In this document: in pieces, positions 7,089-15,895 of the stretch
How positions within the stretch are numbered: position 1 is the stretch's first letter
How the letters are laid out: each line of letters begins with the position of its first letter
NCBI GenBank assembly: GCA_028719205.1
Contig: JAQUKH010000006.1
Location: forward strand, 1 to 64,000
From: a bacterium
GTDB lineage: Bacteria > JACRDZ01 > JAQUKH01
Reading direction: 5' to 3'
Length of the DNA stretch: 64,000 nucleotides
Translations under genes and position numbers: made by a program
Notes under the pieces: model-generated
What the model was told of the DNA's origin: nothing
What the model saw: the letters and a program-made list of their open reading frames with translations, nothing else
The model's database searches: none

Positions 7089-9215
7089 ATGAATTTGCAG
7101 AATTTACTGGAAAAGGTTCAGGAAATTAATCCCAACGCGGATCTTACCCTCATAAAACTTTCATATAACATAGCGGAAAAGGTACACCGGGAACAGAAAA
7201 GGGAGTCAGGCGATCCTTATCTTGTTCACCCTCTTCGTGTCGCGGAGATCCTGGCTGACTGGGATATGGATGTTGTTACTGTGTCAGCGGGCATACTTCA
7301 TGATATTTTAGAAGAGTCTTTAATTATACCGGAAGAGATCAGAAGATATATGGGGAATGAAGTTTATCATCTGGTAGAAGGCGTGACTAAAATAAGTAAA
7401 CTGGAACTGCCTTCATTTGAAGAGCGCCAGGTGGAAAACCTGCGCAAAATGCTTCTTGCTATGACCCAGGATATTCGAGTTATTATTATTAAGCTGGCGG
7501 ACCGGCTTGATAATATGAGGACCTTGGAATTTTTGTCTCCCCAAAGGCAAAAAAAGATAGCCCATGAAACCCTTGATATATACGCGCCTATCGCGCACCG
7601 CCTTGGAATGGGAAAAGTAAGAGCGGAGCTGGAAGACCTGAGTTTCATGACCCTGGAACCAAAAAGTTATAATGAGCTGAGTGAGAAGGTAAATGAAAAA
7701 AGGGAAGAAAGAGAAGCTAAGATCAAGGAGATCACAGATATCCTTGAAAAAAAATTAAAAGAAGCAAATATTAAAGCGCGCATAAAAGGCAGGGCAAAAC
7801 ATTATTACAGCATATATCAAAAAATACATAACGAAAACAGGAGTTTTTCTGATATTTATGACCTTACGGCCGTGCGTATTATTACTGAATCGGTTAAAGA
7901 TTGTTACGCGGCATTGGGAATAGTCCACACATTATGGAAACCGGTTCCCGGCAGGTTTAAGGATTTTATCGCGATGCCGAAATCCAATATGTATCAGTCA
8001 CTGCATACTTCTATTTTGGGTAACCGGGGAGAAGCGTTTGAGATACAGATCAGGACTGAGGAAATGCACAGGATTTCAGAATACGGTATCGCGGCTCACT
8101 GGAAATATAAAGAAAAGAAAGGCGTTATCGAAAAAGATGACCAGAAATTTGCGTGGATCAGCCAGCTTCTGGAAATGTCTCCGGATAAAAAAGATCCTAA
8201 TGAACTGATACGAAACCTGAAGATAGATCTTTATCAAAATGAGGTTTTTGTTTTTACTCCAAAGGGTACCGTAAAAAGCCTCCCGCAAGGGTCAAATGTT
8301 ATAGATTTCGCGTACGCGGTCCATACGGATGTCGGACATAATTGTGTCGGCGCGAAGGTGAACGGCAGGATGGTGCCGTTAAAATACAAAATAAAAAACG
8401 GCGACATAATACAGGTTTTAACTATGCCTACCCACCGGCCGAGCCGGGACTGGCTTAAGATCGTTAAGACAGGCAAGGCGAGGACCAAAATACGGCAATG
8501 GTTTAAATCTCAGGATGAAGATGAAAGTACTAATCAGGGTAAAGAAGTTTTGGAACGGGAATTAAAAAAGGAAAATATAAGCCTTGCTAATTTTATAAAG
8601 TCAGGCGACATTTTAAAAGTTACCCAGGAATTTAAACTTAAAAGCATAAATGAGCTTTTTACCAATATAGGTTACGGAGAATTGTCGGTAAGGCAGGTAA
8701 TTAACCGTCTTTTGCCTGACAGGCCTTCTTTAACCGCGAAGGTTGGAGTGCCGGATAAGAAGGCATCAAGCGGGATAATAATTGATGGGATGGATAATTG
8801 TCTGGTCCATTTTGGACGATGTTGCAGCCCGATCCCGGGTGATGCCATAGTTGGTTTTATAACCCGCGGGCGCGGGGTATCAATTCACCGGCAGGATTGC
8901 CCGAATTTATTCAGTTTCAGCCTGGAGCCAGAGAGAAAAGTAAAGATCAAATGGGATACCGCGAAGGTTTCGACTTACGAAGTGAATATAGATGTATTGG
9001 CTTATAACCGTGTCAAATTGCTGGCCGATATTTCTACGGCAATTTCGGAGATGGGTACCGCTATTACTTCCGCTTCCGCGCAGTCGGGCCCGAATAATTT
9101 AGCTAACTCGAGGTTTGTCGTTGAAATAAAAAATCACGAACATCTGAACCAGGTGATAGAAAATATCAAAAAGATCAAAGATGTAATCAAGGTCACAAGG
9201 TCGGAACCGAAATAA
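7089..9215 (+). CDS. spoT: Bifunctional (p)ppGpp synthetase/hydrolase
   Basis: A 708-residue Rel/SpoT protein of the stringent response, cytoplasmic. Domains in order: HD hydrolase (about 25-175, with 'DPYLVHPLRVAEIL' and 'ILHDILEES', the HD pair intact, plus 'KLADRLDNMRTL'), nucleotidyltransferase synthetase (about 215-345, with 'RAKHYYSIYQKI', 'DLTAVRIIT' and 'YQSLHTSILG'), TGS (about 375-440, 'VFVFTPKGTVKSLPQGSNVIDFAY'), a zinc-finger-type region with 'HFGRCCSPIPGDAIVGFITRGRGVSIHRQDC', and a C-terminal ACT domain. Intact HD residues suggest both hydrolysis and synthesis. I start at the ATG at 7089 rather than the TTG at 7071, because the promoter -10 overlaps the longer version. Confidence 0.95.
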   Translation: MNLQNLLEKVQEINPNADLTLIKLSYNIAEKVHREQKRESGDPYLVHPLRVAEILADWDMDVVTVSAGILHDILEESLIIPEEIRRYMGNEVYHLVEGVTKISKLELPSFEERQVENLRKMLLAMTQDIRVIIIKLADRLDNMRTLEFLSPQRQKKIAHETLDIYAPIAHRLGMGKVRAELEDLSFMTLEPKSYNELSEKVNEKREEREAKIKEITDILEKKLKEANIKARIKGRAKHYYSIYQKIHNENRSFSDIYDLTAVRIITESVKDCYAALGIVHTLWKPVPGRFKDFIAMPKSNMYQSLHTSILGNRGEAFEIQIRTEEMHRISEYGIAAHWKYKEKKGVIEKDDQKFAWISQLLEMSPDKKDPNELIRNLKIDLYQNEVFVFTPKGTVKSLPQGSNVIDFAYAVHTDVGHNCVGAKVNGRMVPLKYKIKNGDIIQVLTMPTHRPSRDWLKIVKTGKARTKIRQWFKSQDEDESTNQGKEVLERELKKENISLANFIKSGDILKVTQEFKLKSINELFTNIGYGELSVRQVINRLLPDRPSLTAKVGVPDKKASSGIIIDGMDNCLVHFGRCCSPIPGDAIVGFITRGRGVSIHRQDCPNLFSFSLEPERKVKIKWDTAKVSTYEVNIDVLAYNRVKLLADISTAISEMGTAITSASAQSGPNNLANSRFVVEIKNHEHLNQVIENIKKIKDVIKVTRSEPK

Positions 9216-9217
9216 AA

Positions 9218-9246
9218 TTGACAATCGTGTGTTTTTTTAATAAAAT
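9218..9246 (+). promoter_or_regulatory. Promoter of the central-metabolism operon
   Basis: TTGACA (9218-9223), 17 nt, TAAAAT (9241-9246). The predicted start near 9253 leaves a leader of about 42 nt with GAAAGGGAG ahead of the ATG at 9295. It begins three bases after the relA/spoT stop. Confidence 0.75.
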
Positions 9247-9294
9247 AAATAGTTTAGATGAAAATCATATAAATAGTTTTTGAAAGGGAGAAAA

Positions 9295-10551
9295 ATGGGA
9301 AAGACAATTGCTGAAAAGATATTCAGTAAAAAAAGCGGGCAGGACGTTCATGCCAAAGACCTGGTTTTGGCTGATGTTGATTTTTGTATGGGGCAGGATG
9401 GGACCTCAAGCATTATCATTGATTCCTTCCGTGAGATGGGGGCAAAAAAAGTTTTTAATCCTAAGAAGATAGCGCTTGTGATAGATCACAGCAGCCCGAG
9501 CCCGAATTTAGGGGTTTCCGCGATCCATAAAAAAATGCGAGATTTCGCGAATGAGTATGGAATTACGCTTTATGATATCGGGTGCGGGGTTTGTCATCAG
9601 CTGCTTCCTGAAAAAGGCCATGTGGTCCCGGGAGACCTTGTTATAGGCGCGGATTCGCATACCTGCAGTTACGGCGCTATTAATGTTTTTTCCACTGGCA
9701 TGGGTTCGACTGATGTGGCAGTCGGGATTATTTCAGGACAAAATTGGTTCAGGGTACCTGAAACCGTAAAGTTTATTTTTAAAAACCAGTTAAAAAAAGG
9801 TGTTTATTCAAAAGATATGGCACTGTTTATTGCCCGCCATGCCGGCGCGGACGGTTTAACTTATATGGCCGCGGAATATACGGGGTCCGCGATCGATAAA
9901 CTTTCCGTGGAAGCGCGGTTTACGATCTGCAACATGGCGATTGAGATCGGGGCAAAGGCCGGAATAATGGAAGCGGACGCGAAGGCTATTAAATGGGTCC
10001 AAAGCAGGACTAATAAAAAATTCACCCCGGTGAAAGCCGACAAAGACGCGGTTTATGCCGATGTAAGGGAATATGACGCGGCCAAGATCGTTCCGCAGGT
10101 AGCCAAACCGCATGCTGTTGATAATGTTGTTGATGCTGCTGATGTTAAGCATATTGAAATTCAACAGGGTTTGATCGGAACCTGCACTAATGGGAGGCTT
10201 GAGGATCTGGAGATAGCGGTATCAATTTTGAAAGGCAAAAAAATAAAAAAAGGCCTTCGGCTTATTATTGCCCCGGCCTCGGCTGAGGTTTTTATTCAGG
10301 CAATGAAAAAAGGGCTGGTACAGACGTTAATGGAATCCGGAGCGGCTTTTGTTACACCCGGATGCGGGCCTTGTGTCGGTACGCATAACGGGGTGCCGTC
10401 GGATGGTGAGCGGGTTATTTCCACGGCAAACCGCAATTTTAAAGGGCGTATGGGAAATCCGAATTCTGAAATATATCTCGCGTCTCCGGCAACGGTCGCC
10501 GCGTCGATGCTGACAGGGAAAATAACGGATCCGAGAAAATTTATTAAATGA
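9295..10551 (+). CDS. LeuC/homoaconitase-type hydro-lyase large subunit (aconitase family)
   Basis: A 418-residue large subunit of the two-chain aconitase superfamily. It shows 'GDLVIGADSHTCSYGAI' (substrate/active-site block), 'GTCTNGRLEDLEIAV' and 'TPGCGPCVGTHNGVP'; the cysteines in GTCTNG and CGPC are the 4Fe-4S ligands. Length fits LeuC/HacA rather than the ~900-residue AcnA. Substrate cannot be read from sequence: isopropylmalate, homocitrate and citrate are all possible. Because an NAD-type isocitrate dehydrogenase, malate dehydrogenase and fumarase follow in the same operon, I infer it acts as aconitase (citrate to isocitrate). The start at 9295 has GGGAG 5 nt upstream; an upstream TTG frame is unsupported. 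Confidence 0.85.
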   Translation: MGKTIAEKIFSKKSGQDVHAKDLVLADVDFCMGQDGTSSIIIDSFREMGAKKVFNPKKIALVIDHSSPSPNLGVSAIHKKMRDFANEYGITLYDIGCGVCHQLLPEKGHVVPGDLVIGADSHTCSYGAINVFSTGMGSTDVAVGIISGQNWFRVPETVKFIFKNQLKKGVYSKDMALFIARHAGADGLTYMAAEYTGSAIDKLSVEARFTICNMAIEIGAKAGIMEADAKAIKWVQSRTNKKFTPVKADKDAVYADVREYDAAKIVPQVAKPHAVDNVVDAADVKHIEIQQGLIGTCTNGRLEDLEIAVSILKGKKIKKGLRLIIAPASAEVFIQAMKKGLVQTLMESGAAFVTPGCGPCVGTHNGVPSDGERVISTANRNFKGRMGNPNSEIYLASPATVAASMLTGKITDPRKFIK

Positions 10552-10556
10552 TCAAT

Positions 10557-10589
10557 GCCCCCTTGATCCCCCTTTAGGGGGAAGGGGGC
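10557..10589. repeat. C/G-rich double-hairpin intergenic repeat
   Basis: GCCCCC (10557-10562) pairs with GGGGGC (10584-10589), and an inner CCCCC/GGGGG pair (10568-10572/10577-10581) forms a second stem around TTTA. Four T residues follow. It lies between the two dehydratase subunit genes, which must stay stoichiometric, so it is more likely a transposed repeat or RNA-stabilising hairpin than a true terminator. Confidence 0.7.
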
Positions 10590-10610
10590 GTTTTAATTAC
10601 AGGAGGAATA

Positions 10611-11114
10611 ATGATTGTACAAGGCAAGGCACGCAGATTTAAGCAAGATAACGATATTAACACGGATTATATAATTTCCGGCAGATACAAATTCAAGATC
10701 CAAAATCCGGAGGAATTGGCGCAATATGTTATGGAAGACCTGGACCCGGATTTTAAGAACCGGTATCAAAAAGGAGATTTTATCGTCGCGGGTAAAAATT
10801 TCGGATGCGGTTCATCGAGAGAGCAGGCGCCGCAGGCTATTAAATACGCCAAAATGGGCGCGGTTATAGCAAAATCGTTCGCGAGAATATTTTACCGCAA
10901 CAGTTTCAATATCGGGCTTCTTTTGATCGAATGTGATACGGACCCGATCAAAGAAAATGATGAATTGGTTCTGGACCTCGAAAAAGGCGTTTTGAAAGAT
11001 ATTACGCAAAATATAGATATCATAATTAAACCCCTTCCCGCGGTTATGGCGAAATTACTGGAAGACGGCGGGATCATTAATCATTTCAAGAAACATGGGG
11101 GTTTTAAATTATAA
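10611..11114 (+). CDS. LeuD/homoaconitase-type hydro-lyase small subunit
   Basis: A 167-residue swivelling-domain subunit that completes the active site of the upstream large subunit. Diagnostic blocks are 'DNDINTDYIISGRYKFK' near residues 14-30 and 'GKNFGCGSSREQAPQA' near 60-75, the latter containing the catalytic Ser-Arg. The substrate-recognition loop reads RYKFK, unlike the YLVY or YLRT loops of characterised isopropylmalate and homoaconitase enzymes, so specificity is open. AGGAGG lies 5 nt before the ATG. It is separated from the large subunit by 59 bp carrying a hairpin repeat. Confidence 0.87.
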   Translation: MIVQGKARRFKQDNDINTDYIISGRYKFKIQNPEELAQYVMEDLDPDFKNRYQKGDFIVAGKNFGCGSSREQAPQAIKYAKMGAVIAKSFARIFYRNSFNIGLLLIECDTDPIKENDELVLDLEKGVLKDITQNIDIIIKPLPAVMAKLLEDGGIINHFKKHGGFKL

Positions 11115-11117
11115 TAA

Positions 11118-11180
11118 TTGTAGGGGCGAACCCGTGTGTTCGCCCAAAAAGAGGGCAGACACATAGGTCTGCTCCTACAA
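11118..11180. repeat. Palindromic TTGTAGGGGCGAAC repeat element, full copy
   Basis: A 63-bp element bounded by perfect 7-bp inverted ends TTGTAGG (11118-11124) and CCTACAA (11174-11180). Inside are two hairpins: GGGCGAAC/GTTCGCCC (8-bp stem) and GCAGAC/GTCTGC. A half copy occurs at 15868 and a variant at 39491. The size and terminal inverted repeats resemble a small non-coding MITE or REP-like element. No transposase is nearby. Confidence 0.8.
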
Positions 11181-11199
11181 AAAATGTTATAGGAGAAAA

Positions 11200-12285
11200 A
11201 TGGTTTATAAAACGGTTACATTAATTCCCGGCGACGGGGTTGGTCCTGAGTTGACAGAATTGACAGTAAAATGTATTGAGGCTACAGGTGTGAAGATAGC
11301 TTGGGAGGTTGTGGATGCCGGAGAAAAGGCTTTAAAATTGGAAGGAACGCCGCTTCCAAAAAAAGTGCTGGATTCCATAAGAAAAAATAAAATAGCTTTA
11401 AAAGGCCCGATTACAACACCGGTCGGGACTGGTTTTCGCAGTGTGAATGTAAGTTTGAGGAGGGAGCTTGACCTGTACTCATGCCTTCGGCCGTGCAGGA
11501 CTTATCCGGGTGTCAGGTCGAGATATGATAAAATTGATCTTGTAATTGTCAGGGAGAACACGGAAGACCTGTACGCGGGAATAGAATTCGAACAGGGAAA
11601 AGAAGCCACGGCGGAAATAATAGACCAGATCGACAAATTGAGCGGCTCAAAGATCAGAAAAGATTCAGGGGTGTCGATAAAACCCATATCCATTTTCTGC
11701 ACTGAACGGATCGTTAAATTCGCGTTTGAATACGCCATAAAGAATAACCGTAAAAAGGTTACCGCGGTACATAAGGCGAATATTATGAAATACAGCGACG
11801 GTTTATTCCTTGCTACCGCGCGAAAAGTGGCGGAAAGATATCCGGATATTAAATTTGAGGACAGGATAGTGGATAATATGTGTATGCAGCTGGTGCAGAA
11901 GCCGGAACTTTATGATGTTCTGGTACTGCCGAATTTGTACGGAGATATCATTTCCGATCTATGCGCCGGGCTTATCGGAGGGTTGGGAATAGCCCCGGGC
12001 GCTAATTTTGGGGATGATATGGTTTTGTTTGAACCGGTGCATGGCAGTGCCCCGAAATATAAAGGATTAAACAAGTCAAATCCAACCGCGATGATCTTAT
12101 CCGGGGTGCTTATGCTGAGATATCTGGGAGAAGAAGCAAAGGCTGATAAATTGGAAAACGCGGTCAGTGAGGTGATCAGAGAGGGTAAGACAGTAACTTA
12201 TGATCTGAAAAACAGCCCCGCGGATCCGGGAGTAGCCGGGTCGAAAGAAATGGCAGCTGCCATTATCAGTAAAATAAAAAAATGA
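11200..12285 (+). CDS. Isocitrate dehydrogenase, NAD-type (isocitrate/isopropylmalate DH family)
   Basis: A 361-residue beta-decarboxylating dehydrogenase. It opens with '[14 protein letters not shown]', and the substrate helix reads '[20 protein letters not shown]' followed by [12 protein letters not shown]. The 'S-x-N-x-x-LR' pattern is that of isocitrate dehydrogenases of the mitochondrial IDH3/NAD type, not of isopropylmalate dehydrogenase. Further blocks are '[15 protein letters not shown]', '[14 protein letters not shown]' and '[20 protein letters not shown]'. Predicted reaction: isocitrate + NAD to 2-oxoglutarate + CO2. AGGAG precedes the ATG. Its last 4 bp overlap the kinase gene, so the two are translationally coupled. 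Confidence 0.88.
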   Translation: MVYKTVTLIPGDGVGPELTELTVKCIEATGVKIAWEVVDAGEKALKLEGTPLPKKVLDSIRKNKIALKGPITTPVGTGFRSVNVSLRRELDLYSCLRPCRTYPGVRSRYDKIDLVIVRENTEDLYAGIEFEQGKEATAEIIDQIDKLSGSKIRKDSGVSIKPISIFCTERIVKFAFEYAIKNNRKKVTAVHKANIMKYSDGLFLATARKVAERYPDIKFEDRIVDNMCMQLVQKPELYDVLVLPNLYGDIISDLCAGLIGGLGIAPGANFGDDMVLFEPVHGSAPKYKGLNKSNPTAMILSGVLMLRYLGEEAKADKLENAVSEVIREGKTVTYDLKNSPADPGVAGSKEMAAAIISKIKK

Positions 12286-13553
12286 AAAAAACACTGAACG
12301 AAAATATTGATAACGAAATATTGAAAGACGAAAACAGGATAAAAGAAGTTAACAATGAGTTATTTTTTAGAAAAAATAAATTTGAAGCCATACTTTCGAG
12401 TATGGCTGACGGGTTATTTACAATTGATGATAAATTCCGTATAACTTCTTTTAACCGTGCGGCGGAGGAAATAACAGGCTATAAGGAAAAAGAAGTGCTT
12501 GGCAAGCCTTGCAGAGAGATAATTCACGGAGAATTGTGTCATCGTATTTCCTGCGCGCTTAACAGATCCAGAAAAACCGGAAAACCTCATCTTAATGTAA
12601 AGACCTTTATAAAAAGTAAAAAACGCGGCCTTATTTATATCTCGGCCAGTACCTCCGCGTTAAAAGATAAAGACGGGAATTTTATCGGCGGCGTGGAAAC
12701 CTTCCATGATATGACTGAGTTGTATAAGATAGAAGAAGAAAAAAACAGATTGATCATTGAATTGCAAAATATAAATAAAGAGCTGGACCGTTTAAATAAA
12801 ATGAAGTCAGAATTTATTTCCGTAGTATCACATGAATTGAGAACACCGTTAACAGCCATTAAAGGTTATACTGAACTGCTTTTAAGCAGTAAATATGGAA
12901 ATGTTACAAAAGATCAGGGGAAGGTACTGGAAATAGTCGCGAAAAAAGCCAATCAACTGAATAAACTTATTATTCAATTACTGGACCTGTCCAGGATTGA
13001 GCTTGGAAAATTTGAATTGGAAAAAGAACCTTTGATACTGGATAAAATCTTAGAAAGTTCTTTGGAAAATTTTAAAACTATTTTTGAAGAAAAAGAAATA
13101 AAATACAAGGCGAATTTATTGAAAGAGCCTGTTTGGGTGATAGGTAATGAATTAAGATTGATCGAGGTTATGGATAATCTTTTAAGTAACGCGGTGAAAT
13201 TTACCCCGGTTAAAGGCAGGATAGTTATTAATTTCAAAAAATTACAGGGTAAGGTGGAAGTTTCCGTCCAGGATTCAGGGCAGGGTATACCTGAAAATGA
13301 ATTTGAAAATATATTTAACAGTTTTTATCAGATCGATAGTTCTTCCACGCGTAAATATTCCGGCGCGGGCCTTGGGCTTGCTATTGTCAAACATATAATT
13401 GACGGCCATAACGGAAAGATCTGGGTTAAAAGTAAATTAAATAAGGGGAGCACATTCACTTTTACTCTTCCTATAGCTGAAGCAGATAGCGTGCTTAAGA
13501 TAAGAGATATTATCAGGGAAAAAAAGAAAGAATATAAGGAAAATAATAAATGA
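12282..13553 (+). CDS. Cytoplasmic PAS-domain sensor histidine kinase within the TCA operon
   Basis: A 423-residue kinase without membrane segments. A PAS domain covers about residues 32-150 and contains three cysteines in '[20 protein letters not shown]', a C-x8-C-x4-C pattern as seen in cysteine-bearing PAS domains. A short linker helix leads to the HisKA domain with the phospho-acceptor in '[20 protein letters not shown]' (near residue 185). The HATPase_c domain follows with '[11 protein letters not shown]' (N box), 'DSGQGIP' (G1) and '[15 protein letters not shown]' (G2). It overlaps the genes on both sides by 4 bp, so it is an integral part of the isocitrate/malate dehydrogenase operon. 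No response regulator is adjacent. A cytoplasmic redox- or metabolite-sensing role is an inference. Confidence 0.93.
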   Translation: MKKTLNENIDNEILKDENRIKEVNNELFFRKNKFEAILSSMADGLFTIDDKFRITSFNRAAEEITGYKEKEVLGKPCREIIHGELCHRISCALNRSRKTGKPHLNVKTFIKSKKRGLIYISASTSALKDKDGNFIGGVETFHDMTELYKIEEEKNRLIIELQNINKELDRLNKMKSEFISVVSHELRTPLTAIKGYTELLLSSKYGNVTKDQGKVLEIVAKKANQLNKLIIQLLDLSRIELGKFELEKEPLILDKILESSLENFKTIFEEKEIKYKANLLKEPVWVIGNELRLIEVMDNLLSNAVKFTPVKGRIVINFKKLQGKVEVSVQDSGQGIPENEFENIFNSFYQIDSSSTRKYSGAGLGLAIVKHIIDGHNGKIWVKSKLNKGSTFTFTLPIAEADSVLKIRDIIREKKKEYKENNK

Positions 13554-14482
13554 AGAACGGGGTAAAAATAAGTATAATCGGAGCGGGCCAGGTTGGCTCG
13601 AATACAGCTCTTTTTTGTTTGATGAAAGAGTGCGGGGAAAAGATTGTTTTGCTGGATGTTGTTCCCGGAGTTCCTCAGGGGAAAGCTTTGGATCTGAACC
13701 AGTCCGCCATCGCGTTCGGGTTGCGAGGCCGTGTTTATGGAACGAATAATTATGAGGAAACTGCTGCTTCTGATATTGTTGTTGTTACCGCCGGATTTCC
13801 GCGGAAAGAGGGCATGACCCGTCTGGACCTGCTTAAAAAAAACGCGGAGGTAGTTTCGGGAACAGCGGAAAATATAAAAAAATATTCTCCTGAAAGTATT
13901 GTTATCCTGGTCACCAATCCGCTTGATGTAATGTCTTACCTTTTTTATAAAAAGTCAGGATTTCCCAAAAACAAAGTTATGGGAATGGCAGGGATCCTGG
14001 ATACAGCCCGTTTCGATCATTATCTTGAAAAAGAAACGGATACTTTGTCAGATAAGATCAGTTCAATAGTTTTAGGCGTTCATGGTGAAAATATGGTTCC
14101 CATTATTGAAGAAACAAAGGTGGACGGCAAGGCGTTGACAAAAATTATGCGGCAGGATAAAATTGACCAGGTAACCGCGAGCACGCAGCAGGGAGGCGCT
14201 GAAATAATACGCCATTTAAAGACAAGTGCCGCTGTCGCTCCGGCCGCGAGTGTTGTAAAAATGATCGAGGCAATAATTAATGATAAAAAAGATACCTATC
14301 CGGTTTCAGTTCATCTTAACGGAGAATATGGTTATAATGATATTTTTTTAGGCGTGCCGGTTAAATTGGGAAAAAACGGCGTAGAAAAAATAGTTGAATT
14401 AAAATTATCCGGTGAAAGAAAACAGAAGCTGGATAAAGCCGCGGAAGAGGTGAAAAAGGGTATTGAGGATTTGGGAATCTGA
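13550..14482 (+). CDS. mdh: Malate dehydrogenase (LDH/MDH family)
   Basis: A 310-residue NAD-dependent oxidoreductase converting malate and oxaloacetate. The dinucleotide fold begins 'ISIIGAGQVGSNTALF'. 'TAGFPRKEGMTRLDLL' carries the Arg-x-x-x-Met-x-Arg pattern of malate rather than lactate enzymes, 'VTNPLDVMSYLF' is conserved, and 'GMAGILDTARFDHYL' supplies the Asp and Arg. The catalytic histidine is in 'GVHGENMVP', where the usual Asp after HG is Glu, an uncommon variation. It overlaps the kinase gene by 4 bp. Confidence 0.94.
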   Translation: MKNGVKISIIGAGQVGSNTALFCLMKECGEKIVLLDVVPGVPQGKALDLNQSAIAFGLRGRVYGTNNYEETAASDIVVVTAGFPRKEGMTRLDLLKKNAEVVSGTAENIKKYSPESIVILVTNPLDVMSYLFYKKSGFPKNKVMGMAGILDTARFDHYLEKETDTLSDKISSIVLGVHGENMVPIIEETKVDGKALTKIMRQDKIDQVTASTQQGGAEIIRHLKTSAAVAPAASVVKMIEAIINDKKDTYPVSVHLNGEYGYNDIFLGVPVKLGKNGVEKIVELKLSGERKQKLDKAAEEVKKGIEDLGI

Positions 14483-14509
14483 TTGTTAATGAATAAGGAG
14501 GAACAAATC

Positions 14510-15034
14510 ATGGGTAAAATTACAGGTAAGAAAATACTTATTGTTATCGCCTCTGACAGGTTCAGGGATGAAGAATATAAACACCCGAGGATAGTTTTAG
14601 AAAAAGAAGGCGCGGAAATTACAGTAGGTTCCTCAAGTCTGAATGTCTCAAATGGGGTAAAAGGTATGGAAAAGGTAAAACCTGATATCCTTTTAAAAGA
14701 TGTATCGACTTCTGATTATGACACGGTTGTCTTTGTGGGCGGCGCGGGCGCGCGGGAATATTTTAATGACCCTGTCGCTCAAAGAATAGCGAAAGAAATG
14801 TTTAATGAAAATAAAATTGTAGGTGCGATCTGTATCGCGCCGGTTATTTTAGCTAACGCGGGACTATTAAAAGGGAAAAAAGCCACAGTATTTTCTTCAG
14901 AGATCGATACGATTAAGGCTAAAGGCGCAAATTATACAGGTAATCCGGTTGAACAGGACGGGAAGATCATTACCGCTATCGGACCTGAGGCGGCATATGA
15001 TTTTGGAAAAAAGATCGTAGAAGCGATAAAATGA
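14510..15034 (+). CDS. DJ-1/PfpI family protein
   Basis: A 174-residue protein of the DJ-1/PfpI superfamily (class I glutamine-amidotransferase-like fold). 'ILIVIASDRFRDEEYKHPR' near residue 10 provides the acidic residue of the family active site, and the nucleophile elbow is 'GAICIAPVILANAGLLKGKK' with Cys near residue 108. Activities reported for the family include chaperone, glyoxalase/deglycase and peptidase functions; none can be chosen from sequence. AAGGAGG lies before the ATG at 14510, which rules out the upstream TTG/ATG options. It overlaps the fumarase gene by 4 bp, so it belongs to the operon and may protect or repair its metabolic enzymes. Confidence 0.85.
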   Translation: MGKITGKKILIVIASDRFRDEEYKHPRIVLEKEGAEITVGSSSLNVSNGVKGMEKVKPDILLKDVSTSDYDTVVFVGGAGAREYFNDPVAQRIAKEMFNENKIVGAICIAPVILANAGLLKGKKATVFSSEIDTIKAKGANYTGNPVEQDGKIITAIGPEAAYDFGKKIVEAIK

Positions 15035-15873
15035 GAACAATAAATACAGAACAGATCACAAACGAAGTATCCCGCCTCTGGCAGGACGCGAATTTTTACC
15101 TTGACAAAGATATTATTAATGTAATAAAAAAGAAATTACAGAAAGAAAAAGATCCCAGGGTAAAGGACGCTTTAAGTATAATATTAAATAATGCTGAATT
15201 GGCCCGGAAAGAAAGACGCCCGATATGCCAGGATACAGGGATACCGATAGTTTTTTTAGAGATCGGGCAGGATGTCATGATAAAGGGAGGGGATCTGACA
15301 GACGCTGTTAACCGGGGAATACGTCAGGGTACGGGAAAAGGATCATTGCGGCCATCGGTGGTTAATTGTCCGTTTGACAGGAAAAATACAAATGACAATA
15401 CGCCGGCAGTTATTCATACTGAAATAGTTAAAGGAGATAAATTAAAAATAAGCGTTATGGCAAAAGGGGCAGGGAGCGAAAATTGTTCCCAGACAAAGAT
15501 GCTGCTGCCTACTGACGGTGAAAGAGAGATCGAAAAATTTGTTCTAGAATCAATAAAGTTGGCAAGTTCTAATCCCTGTCCGCCGATAATCGTCGGGTTG
15601 GGTATTGGCGGGACGCTGGAAAAAGCGGTGTATCTTTCAAAAAAAGCACTGCTCGCTCCTTTAAATAAAATAAACCCCGATAAAAAGATCAGGGCGTTGG
15701 AAGAAAATATTATTAAAAAAATAAATAAGCTTAAAATCGGGCCGAACGGGTTTGGCGGCGGAACAACAGTATTAGCTTTGAGGATCGAAAAATTTCCCTG
15801 CCATATCGCAAGCCTGCCCGTGGCGATAAATATCAGCTGCCATGTTCACAGGCACAAAGAAGTTATTTTGTAG
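15031..15873 (+). CDS. Class I fumarate hydratase alpha subunit
   Basis: A 280-residue N-terminal (alpha) chain of the iron-sulfur class I fumarase/tartrate dehydratase family. Conserved segments are 'RRPICQDTGIPIVFLEIG' (first cluster cysteine), 'PFDRKNTNDNTPAVIHTE', 'GAGSENCSQTKMLLPTDG' and 'IGPNGFGGGTTVLALRIE'; the C-terminal 'HIASLPVAINISCHVHRHKE' is typical. The beta chain, normally adjacent, is not in this window; the next gene is glpX. The TAG stop codon lies inside a TTGTAGGGGCGAAC repeat, so the last residues may have been altered by repeat insertion. It is coupled to the DJ-1 gene by a 4-bp overlap. Confidence 0.88.
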   Translation: MRTINTEQITNEVSRLWQDANFYLDKDIINVIKKKLQKEKDPRVKDALSIILNNAELARKERRPICQDTGIPIVFLEIGQDVMIKGGDLTDAVNRGIRQGTGKGSLRPSVVNCPFDRKNTNDNTPAVIHTEIVKGDKLKISVMAKGAGSENCSQTKMLLPTDGEREIEKFVLESIKLASSNPCPPIIVGLGIGGTLEKAVYLSKKALLAPLNKINPDKKIRALEENIIKKINKLKIGPNGFGGGTTVLALRIEKFPCHIASLPVAINISCHVHRHKEVIL

Positions 15874-15895
15874 GGGCGAACCCATGTGTTCGCCC
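15868..15895. repeat. Half copy of the TTGTAGGGGCGAAC repeat
   Basis: This segment matches the left half of the element at 11118 with one clear difference (CCCATGTG for CCCGTGTG). It retains the 8-bp stem GGGCGAAC/GTTCGCCC. The fumarase alpha stop codon (15871-15873) is its TAG. Confidence 0.8.

Noticed and set aside
10557-10594. Rho-independent terminator between leuC-like and leuD-like genes
   Set aside because: The two genes encode subunits of one enzyme and the hairpin belongs to a repeat-like structure; I list it as a repeat.
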